Shown here piece by piece: positions 57,269 through 64,000 of a stretch of DNA of 64,000 nt. Location of the stretch: positions 31,774,778 to 31,838,777 of the forward strand of contig OZ024876.1 in assembly GCA_964017185.1 (NCBI GenBank), read 5' to 3'. Position 1 is the stretch's first letter. Each line of letters begins with the position of its first letter. Below the pieces are notes generated by a model. It was not told where the DNA came from. It did no database searches and saw only the letters and a list, made by a program, of their open reading frames with translations. The stretch is from Rugalucina vietnamica. Its lineage: Eukaryota > Mollusca > Bivalvia > Lucinida > Lucinidae. Made by a program: the position numbers and the translations under genes.

Positions 57269-57501
57269 GAGCCTGTGCGTAAGAAAACCAAAAATTTGGG
57301 TTCTGACCAGGTCTGACACAAACCGACCTGTACAGTCACAGAAGCAGGCTAGACGCTTGAAAGTTCGGATTTAAGAAGAAGAAGGATTGTATATCCTAGC
57401 AGCGGAAACAAAGGCGCTGATCAGCTCTGCAGTTACTACACAGCTGATCTGCGTCTTTCTTTTCGCGTATGCAATTTGTTGTTTTTCTCATGCGGTGGCT
57501 C
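57269..57501 (-). mobile_element. Family-A MITE, copy A11
   Basis: A reverse copy with ends GAGCCTGTGCGTAAGAAAAC and the right end GTTTTTCTCATGCGGTGGCTC. The inner arms CAGCTCTGCAG/CTACACAGCTG are worn. No exact 4-bp duplication is seen. Confidence 0.82.
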
Positions 57502-58304
57502 TTTTGTTTGTCAGTTTTTCTTCGTAATGGTGTTTTCATGTTCTTGAGTTAAAGAAAATATTGAATTAAGAAGAGTCAATAAACTACAATCCAGTGTTTA
57601 AATTCACGGAAATGAAACCAGGCAGCGTGATTAAAATGAGAAATGTCGAATAATTTCTTGTCGATTATGGAAAGACAAGTTTCTTCACTGTGAATATTTG
57701 TCAAGCAATTGAGCCGCATTATGAGAAAACAAATATTTTGCATATGCGAAAACAAAGGCGCAGATCAGCTTCGCAGTAACTTCGAGGCTCATCAGTATGA
57801 GGCGCCGTTTTACTATAAAATCAGTATTTTTGATATCAGAAAATCGAATTTTTGATATCAAAAAATCGAATTTCTGATATCAAGAAATCGAATTTCTGAT
57901 ATCAAAAAATCAAAGCGATTTCTTGATATCAAAAATTCGATTTTCTGATATCAAAAATTCGATTTTCTGATATCAAAAAATCGAATTTCTGATATCAAAA
58001 AATCAAAGCGATTTCTTGATATCAAAAATTCGATTTTCTGATATCAAAAATTCGATTTTCTGATATCAAAAAATCGAATTTCTGATATCAAAAAATCAAA
58101 GCGATTTCTTGATATCAAAAATTCGATTTTCTGATATCAAAAATTCGATTTTTTGATATCAGAAAATCAAAGCGATTATTTGATATCAAAAATTCGATTT
58201 TTTGATATCAAAAAATCTGGAAAATTTTCCTTCTAAGAAATGATGGCTCCCTAACAAGAAACAATTAGAGTAGTTTCCCATGTAAAGTAAACAGTTTATG
58301 GGTT

Positions 58305-58600
58305 AGTTCGGGTGGTAGCTAGTGTCACGCTAGTCAAGTAGATAGCTTTTTCGCTTTGCAACCGAGAGGTTGGCTGTTCGATTCCCGATCGGCCGTAAAG
58401 GCATTTTATGTCGGTGATAAATGTTCATCCTCACTAATGAAAGGCAACTCGCTCAACTATCTGTCCCATAGTTTGACTGTTTGACTTTTCGCGAAACGCT
58501 CTGTACCAGTCGCACCTCGTGGCATCCACGTGGTTCCTTTACCGGATGGACCTAATTATCGGAATGGCCTTACTGCTGTGTAATTGTGTAGTATTTCATA
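58305..58600 (+). repeat. Possible tRNA-derived SINE fragment
   Basis: A box-A-like TAGTTCGGGTGGTAGC (58313-58320 onward) and a box-B-like GTTCGATTCCCG (58376-58387) are spaced about 60 bp, as in a tRNA-type RNA polymerase III promoter. The stems of a real tRNA do not form. The downstream body has no tail or target duplication that I can pair. Confidence 0.45.
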
Positions 58601-58902
58601 TGCATAAAAATACAAGTAGGCCTATCAGATGTGTTTCATTTAAACATAATAAAATTAACCTCCTGCAGTTGCGCATTGGGTTACGGAGGAGGGGGAATAA
58701 TTGTTAGAATTTTAACGCTGATTCAACGTTTCTTCGATCAAAACTATGACCAGACCTCATATCAGGGGTTGTCAACGTGACGATAGTCTTCAGGGACACA
58801 AGCATGGCAATTGATGTCAGCTAGACCCCCCATCGTACGCCGCAGCACACACTTGTATGGTACTTATATCAGGCTGATAATAACAATAATTATCTTTATC
58901 TA

Positions 58903-59839
58903 TACACATGGAAATAAGTTAGGGAACACTTTTAGCCCTTCGGGAAAGTTTGAAAAAATCCATTTTCCTTTTTTCTGGCGATACTGAAATTTTTATCACA
59001 TATATTTCATACCTTGGCCTAGCTACAGACCAATTTATGGAAATTCACAACATTTTTTCTTTGTGCTACGGAAGATACAATATGCCATATGTGAAAAACT
59101 CCACTTTTACTGAATACAAGTTTGCCTTTTTGCTTCTGCACTCCGCAAATTTCAATTTTTGAAAGCAAAACAGGAATAAAATGTTGAATCGGATCGTTCT
59201 GAATGAATAAATGACTTCGGACCTAAAACTTCATGCTTCATCTCCAAACCAGCTAATCATACAAAATCTACAGTTTGCATTGATTTCTATGGAGAGCAAT
59301 ATTCTTGAATATTTTGCAAATAAAGCCGTAACCGAATAATTCCACTAGGACACTTTAACCAGAATGTCCATGTTTAGATTCCTAAAGGGTCATATCAAAT
59401 ATCTGGCCCAACATTTACAACCTGCAAAATGTATACCCAAAGAACAAAACGTGGACATGAAACCTACTCCCAGAAAAGTATGGGCCTACCGCCGACAATC
59501 GGTCAGAAAATAAAGAACTTATGATCAAAGTTCCGAAAACAATGTCTCAGCTTTATGCTTACGAAAAATTACGACAAGGTGAGTTCAAATAATGAAGTTA
59601 TCGCAAAGACTAGCAGTGCGTTTCTAAAATTTAGAAAACATTTTCTGAATCAAAGATGGCCGCTCTCCGCCGCAGTTTATGTTTGATGCTAGCCATTTTC
59701 ACATAGAAGCAACTTTGGAGACTTGAGATTCTGACAAATTGTCAAAACATTCTTCATAATTTTTATAAAGAAGGCTATATACAGTCCAAAGTTGGTAGTC
59801 ACATTATTACAGGTGTTCCCTAACTTATTTCCATGTGTA
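58903..59839. mobile_element. Mariner-like non-autonomous element (TA target), nested
   Basis: Perfect inverted ends of at least 27 bp: TACACATGGAAATAAGTTAG then GGAACAC at 58903-58929, complement at 59813-59839, flanked by TA on both sides. The TA target and the tip TACACATGGAAATAAGTTAG resemble mariner-type ends (from memory). The 937-bp interior is AT-rich with no transposase. It lies inside the GATATC element 2. Confidence 0.78.
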
Positions 59840-59858
59840 TATATAATATTAAACATAT

Positions 59859-60085
59859 GAGTCTGTGCGTGAGAAAAACAACAATTTCAGTTCCGACCAA
59901 GTCCTGTACAGCCAAAGAAGCATGCTAGAAACTTGGAATGTCAGATCTAGAAAGTATTGAAACTGGTGATGTACTATCCGTGTAGCGAAAACAAAGGCGC
60001 TGATCAGATACGCGGTTACTGCGAAGCTGATCCTGCGCCTTTGTTTTCGCCTATGCAGATTGTTAGTTTCCTCATGCGGCGGCTC
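59859..60085 (-). mobile_element. Family-A MITE, copy A13 (inside the GATATC element)
   Basis: A reverse copy with ends GAGTCTGTGCGTGAGAAAAA and CCTCATGCGGCGGCTC. The T-T marker mismatch is present and the inner arms are worn (CAGATACGCGG/CTGCGAAGCTG). It sits 19 bp from the mariner-like element and inside an element that itself split another family-A copy. Confidence 0.82.
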
Positions 60086-61023
60086 TTATTCTGTTCTGCC
60101 TTCAAAGTGTCTGAATAATTAAAGGCACATTCCGGCCCATTTCAATAAAGAAACGCATGGCAAACCGTATATATTCTGCTGCGCATGTTTCAAGTCTGAC
60201 CATCGGTAATTTTACTGAACATACACAGCGGATTTCAAGTAGATTTTCGCGAAAACTATAGTGACCATAGTTAAACACCTGAACTCAGCCTATGCAAGCC
60301 TATAAATAATTTGAGGGATCTATCATTTTTTCTCAGCAAAGGAAGGCCTAAAGGATTTTTTGATATCACAAAATCGAATTTTTGATATCAAAAAATACTC
60401 ATCATTTTTTGATATCAGAAATTCGATTTTTTGATATCAGAAATTCGATTTTCTGATATCAAAAAATAAGCCTGATTTTTTGATATCACAAATTCGATTT
60501 TGTGATATCAAAAATTCGAATTTTTGATATCAAAAAATCGAATTTGTGATATCAAAAAATCAGGCTTATTTTTTGATATCAGAAAATCGAATTTCTGATA
60601 TCAAAAATTCGATTTTCTGATATCAAAAATTCGATTTTCTGATATCAAAAAATAAGCCTGATTTTTTGATATCAGAAATTCGATTTTTTGATATCAGAAA
60701 TTCGATTTTCTGATATCAAAAAATCGATTTTTTGATATCAAAAAATATTTTCTGATATCAAATAATATTTTCTGATATCAAAAAATCGAATTTCTGATAT
60801 CAAAAAATAATTTTTGATATCAAAAAATCGAATTTCTGATATCAAATAATCGGGATTTTATAGTAAAACGGCACCCCATACATCAGCGCCTTTGCATGGC
60901 TACACGAATACTGTGCTCGTACAGCTCGGTTTGTGTCGGACCTATTTGAAAACCGCATTGTTGGTTTTCTCATGACGTGGCTCATATATATGTCAAAAGG
61001 CATCATATGCGTAAATGTGATGT

Positions 61024-61040
61024 AATAATAATAATAATAA

Positions 61041-61071
<31 letters not shown>

Positions 61072-61076
61072 AAGAA
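61024..61076. repeat. (TAA)n then (GAA)n microsatellite
   Basis: About six TAA units are followed by about eleven GAA units without interruption. Confidence 0.93.
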
Positions 61077-61340
61077 TCTCTATGGTATAAAAAGTTAAAG
61101 CATTAATGCCATTCTTTCCATACAGTCATTTTACTATCTTTTATTTTTATTCTGGCAGAAATTTTCATATTTTATCTGGACATGGAGAATTGCAGAAGAG
61201 AAGCGGTGGCCAGATCTGAAAAGACACCCTTAAAGCCTCTCTTAAGACTTTGACAGTACCGAGCCTCAGTACCGGTAGTGTTGGGAACAGGCTGCACAGG
61301 TTCGATCAAAGGTGGCTATCTCATCAACGAAAGGGCAGTT

Positions 61341-61577
61341 CATTTTAAAGAAAACAAGCCCATATAATATATAACAATTTTTAAAACTGTAAAAAATGAA
61401 AATTTGCAGTGGAAAAAAAATCAATATTTTTCATATACAAGCACAAAACATTGATCGTGGGTACTATACACTTTAGAACAATGAGACAAAAATGTTTACT
61501 CCTGTAAGCCCCATTTTCACTTTATAAAAGTGGGGTGTAAAAGGGTACATGCTGTACATGGAAATACTATCCTAATG
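61341..61577 (+). mobile_element. Family-B MITE, copy B12 (diverged)
   Basis: Left CATTTTAAAGAAAACAAGCC and, from the right, CATTAGGATAGTATTTCCAT are worn tips. GATCGTGGGTACTATACACT and GCCCCATTTTCACTTTATAA mark the interior. The central hairpin is lost. Confidence 0.7.
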
Positions 61578-62028
61578 TTTTGAAGAAAAGAGAATCTTCG
61601 CGAAAACGTAGAGAACGCAATTTTAAGCCAGTGGGCTATCACCGGCAGTTTACAGGGCTAGAATTAGCCTAGTTTTACAGCGCAATCAAACATACATTGT
61701 TAATATTAAAGAAATAAAGATGACCCTTCTCAATTCTGTGAAACGAACGCATTTTACATGATTTTTTTCCGACGGTCAGATAAAAACTAAATGTCAGATA
61801 CGTGCCTTTCGTTGGATAATTTTATAACAAGTGGAAAAAATTATGTGGCGGAAACAAAATAAGACACACTCGACAAGAAACAAATAAATCTAGTAAAACA
61901 GACTTTGTCAAGGTTCATGGACATGTAAAATAAAGCTAAATTGCACGTTAGATTGTTACATAATAACAAGTTTCCACTTCACATCAATTGAGACTTGGAA
62001 TATAGGAAATGAAATATCAATATTAAAT

Positions 62029-62182
62029 GAGCCGCGTCGCGAGAAAACCGGATTTTTGCCTATGCAAAAACAAAGGCGCAGATCAGCTGTGCAGTAACTG
62101 CACAGCTGATCAGCACCTTTGTTTTCGCAGCACGGATAGTACAATCCTTCTTCTTCTTAAATCCGAAATTTCAAGCTTCTAG
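62029..62182 (+). mobile_element. Family-A MITE, copy A14 (right end missing)
   Basis: Left end GAGCCGCGTCGCGAGAAAAC, intact hairpin with arms CAGCTGTGCAG/CTGCACAGCTG, then AAATTTCAAGC, after which the sequence changes to the CACTTCT array region. Confidence 0.82.
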
Positions 62183-62206
62183 TCTGTACGGAAGCCGATA
62201 GGGGAC

Positions 62207-63266
62207 ATTTTACAGTAAAACTTCTATGTTTTTTCACACTTCTGCAAAATTTTCACTTCTGCAAAATTTTCACTTCTACAAAATTTTCACTTCTACGTTT
62301 TTTCACACTTCTGCAAAATTTTCACTTCTGCAAAATTTTCACTTCTACGTTTTTTCACACTTCTGCAAAATTTTCACTTCTGCAAAATTTTCACTTCTAC
62401 GTTTTATTGTACTTCTGACTTTTTTGCACTTCTAGGTTTTATCGTACTTCTACATTTTTATACCGTGGGCACTTTTGTGAAAAATTTACTTCTGGAAATC
62501 TACGGCGGGAAATAATGGCGGGAAATTTGTAAGCAGCACAACTCTTAATGCTAAATGAAAAGTACTCTTAATGCTAAATGAAAAGTACTATTCTGTGGTG
62601 GTTCTTATTTTTTTTATGTAGTGGTGTTTTAATTTTTTGTGCTGTTTGCAACTTATGTGTGTTTTCATATTTTTAGTTAAGTTTGGGTAACTGAGTGGCC
62701 ACCTTTTGGGAAACTAGCTGCTCATTCGGTTTACGATATGTTTTCATGGTGTAGTACCTAACTGTTCATTTTGGTTTTTTCCCACCTTGGTTTTTGGAGT
62801 GGGAATCTCTTTTTGATTGTTGCTTTTCCTGATCTTTGCTTACTTGTACACTACTACTACCACTGCTACTACTACTACTACTACTACTACTTATGCTACT
62901 GCTACTACTACTAATATTACTACTACAACAACTACTACTACTACTTCTACTTCTGCTGCTGCTAATAATACTAATAATAATGATAATAATAATAATAATT
63001 ATTACTTTGGTTTCGTTGAATAGATGCTCAATGTCCCAATCAACAATTTATTTTTCAGTCATGTTGGGACGAAGCTATCACTTTCTTGGTAGTGTACCAA
63101 TAATTTGGCGGAGCCGAAAGTGTTTTTGCTCAATAAAGACTAAACGGCATTCTTGGAGGTTCGAACCATTGATTTCTAGCTCAGGAGTCCGACGCCATAC
63201 CACTGAGCCACCGCGCTCACCTTAACAACAGCAGCAACAACTACATGTATAACAACTACTGTATTA
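62207..63266. repeat. Large tandem repeat, unit 1: CACTTCT array, (CTA)n, tRNA-like end
   Basis: Starts CATTTTACAGTAAAACTTCT and continues as an array of CACTTCT words with spacers TGCAAAATTTT, ACGTTTTTT, GACTTTTTTG and AGGTTTTAT (62220-62460). Then GGCGGGAAATAATGGCGGG, an insert of family-C DNA (about 62590-62830), (CTA)n/(AAT)n (62848-63000) and a segment with tRNA-like boxes on minus (TGGCTCAGTGG and GGTTCGAACC, about 63213-63163). Unit 2 repeats this order from 63267. The tRNA-like part lacks proper stems and is a SINE-type remnant. Confidence 0.8.
62568..62838 (+). repeat. Family-C fragment inserted in unit 1 only
   Basis: Matches the last ~250 bp of family C (TTCTGTGGTGGTTCTTATT, GGTAACTGAGTGGCCACC, hairpin TTCCCAC/GTGGGAA, CTTACTTGTAC). 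Unit 2 has AAAAGTACACTACTAC without it. The 22-bp phrase CTTAATGCTAAATGAAAAGT is duplicated on the left side of the insertion. The junction on the right uses the shared word GTAC. Confidence 0.75.
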
Positions 63267-63671
63267 CATTTTACAGTAAAACTTCTATGTTTTTTCACAC
63301 TTCTGTAAAATTTTCACTTCTACGTTTTATTGTACTTCTGACTTTTTTGCACTTCTAGGTTTTATCGTACTTCTATGTTTTTTCACACTTCTGTAAAATT
63401 TTCACTTCTACGTTTTATTGTACTTCTGACTTTTTTGCACTTCTAGGTTTTATCGTACTTCTATGTTTTGTCACACTTCTGTAAAATTTTCACTTCTACG
63501 TTTTATTGTACTTCTGACTTTTTTGCACTTCTAGGTTTTATCGTACTTCTATGTTTTGTCACACTTCTGTAAAATTTTCTTCTGGAAATCTACGGCGGGA
63601 AATAATGGCGGGAAATTTGTAAGCAGCACAACTCTTAATGCTAAATGAAAAGTACACTACTACTACCACTG

Positions 63672-63710
<39 letters not shown>

Positions 63711-63760
63711 ATGCTACTGCTACTACTACTAATATTACTACTACAACAACAACAACAACA

Positions 63761-63817
<57 letters not shown>

Positions 63818-64000
63818 TCTGCTGCTAATAATACTAATAATAATGATAATAATAATAATAATTATTATTATTACTTTGGTTTCGTTGAATAGATGCTCAA
63901 TGTTCCAATGAACAATTTTTTAGTCATGTTGGGACGAAGCTATCACTTTCTTGGTAGTGTACCAATAATTTGGCGGAGCCGAAAGTGTTTTTGCTCAATA
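63267..64000. repeat. Large tandem repeat, unit 2 (cut by window end)
   Basis: The same order as unit 1: CATTTTACAGTAAAACTTCT, a CACTTCT array with four more regular ~95-bp higher-order repeats (63290-63570), GGCGGGAAATAATGGCGGG, (CTA)n/(CAA)n/(AAT)n (63655-63880), then TTTGGTTTCGTTGAATAGAT, which matches unit 1 closely up to the window edge. The family-C insert is absent. Confidence 0.8.

Larger units (their letters stand above)
57796..60880. mobile_element. GATATC-array TIR element 2 (3,085 bp) with 6-bp TSD
   Basis: Target duplication CATCAG (57790-57795, 60881-60886). The left tip TATGAGGCGCCGTTTTACTA and the right tip read inward TATGGGGTGCCGTTTTACTA both continue TAAAATC. Next to each tip is an array of GATATC words spaced about 22 bp, in units such as GATATCAAAAAATCGAATTT (left 57832-58212, right about 60358-60851). 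GATATC and TTCGA/TCGAA palindromes alternate. The middle (58218-60355) holds a tRNA-derived SINE-like piece, a mariner-like element and family-A copy A13. No transposase ORF. Shared tips and 6-bp duplications tie it to 16770-17714. Confidence 0.9.
57711..60983 (+). mobile_element. Family-A MITE, copy A12, split by a 3.1-kb insertion
   Basis: The left part is 57711-57795 (GAGCCGCATTATGAGAAAAC to CATCAG) and the right part 60881-60983 (CATCAGCGCCTTTG to GACGTGGCTC). Between them lies the GATATC-array element 57796-60880, whose 6-bp target duplication is CATCAG from the MITE's hairpin. Joined, the halves give a normal ~182-bp worn family-A copy. Confidence 0.88.

Noticed and set aside
63120..63220. 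tRNA gene on the minus strand (TGGCTCAGTGG and GGTTCGAACC boxes)
   Set aside because: Acceptor, anticodon and T stems do not pair properly, and the segment belongs to a tandemly repeated element, so it is a SINE-type remnant.
62817..63911. Thr- or Leu-rich ORFs over the CTA/ACT triplet runs
   Set aside because: Microsatellite translation with no other coding evidence.

Overview
The window looks like gene-poor, repeat-dense nuclear DNA of a marine invertebrate, most likely a bivalve mollusc. That assignment is an inference from four things: a lophotrochozoan-style single-exon FoxB gene, AT-rich DNA full of ACATGTA-type words, a tRNA-derived SINE whose core resembles the MetaSINE/RUDI type, and hammerhead-ribozyme repeats of the kind reported from bivalves. 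There is no bacterial or viral gene organisation.

Two single-exon genes are convincing. One is a forkhead transcription factor of the FoxB class (39426-40442, +). The other is a small secreted protein of unknown function (24321-24869, -). A third, weaker call is a 146-bp candidate internal exon with good splice sites (49729-49874, -). About 3 kb around FoxB is almost free of recognisable repeats, while the rest of the window is packed with them.

Layout. 0-4.1 kb: a 5'-truncated, frameshifted L1/Tx1-like LINE with endonuclease, reverse transcriptase and zinc knuckle. 4.2-7 kb: short TIR elements with word arrays, a SINE fragment, and a family-C repeat split by a hammerhead-ribozyme unit. 9.7-13 kb: a CRE-rich palindrome, a complete SINE with an 11-bp target duplication, a second hammerhead unit and a third decayed one on the minus strand. 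13-24 kb: foldback elements, MITE families A and B, and a 945-bp element made almost entirely of GATATC words. 26-36 kb: family-C repeats and nested TIR elements. 36-42 kb: family-B MITEs around FoxB. 42.8-46.6 kb: three arrays of 24-bp units around a LINE fragment. 47-57 kb: more MITEs, a perfect 32-bp-arm hairpin, a ~4.07-kb TIR element with ~180-bp units in opposing orientation, and a 955-bp TTAA-flanked element. 57.7-61 kb: a nested stack in which a family-A MITE is split by a 3,085-bp GATATC-array element, which itself holds a mariner-like element and another family-A MITE. 62.2-64 kb: a tandem duplication built of CACTTCT word arrays and CTA repeats.

Two results stand out. (1) Three dispersed copies of a hammerhead-ribozyme unit: in two of them the secondary structure is intact or nearly so, with covarying stem III palindromes, and one copy is inserted as more than one monomer length with a 55-bp direct repeat. 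(2) A family of TIR elements with 6-bp target duplications (GACTTG; CATCAG), tips TAT..GG(T/C)GCCGTTTTA, and arrays of the palindrome GATATC spaced 21-22 bp, about two helical turns. Other unrelated elements here follow the same design of a fixed anchor word plus variable spacer.
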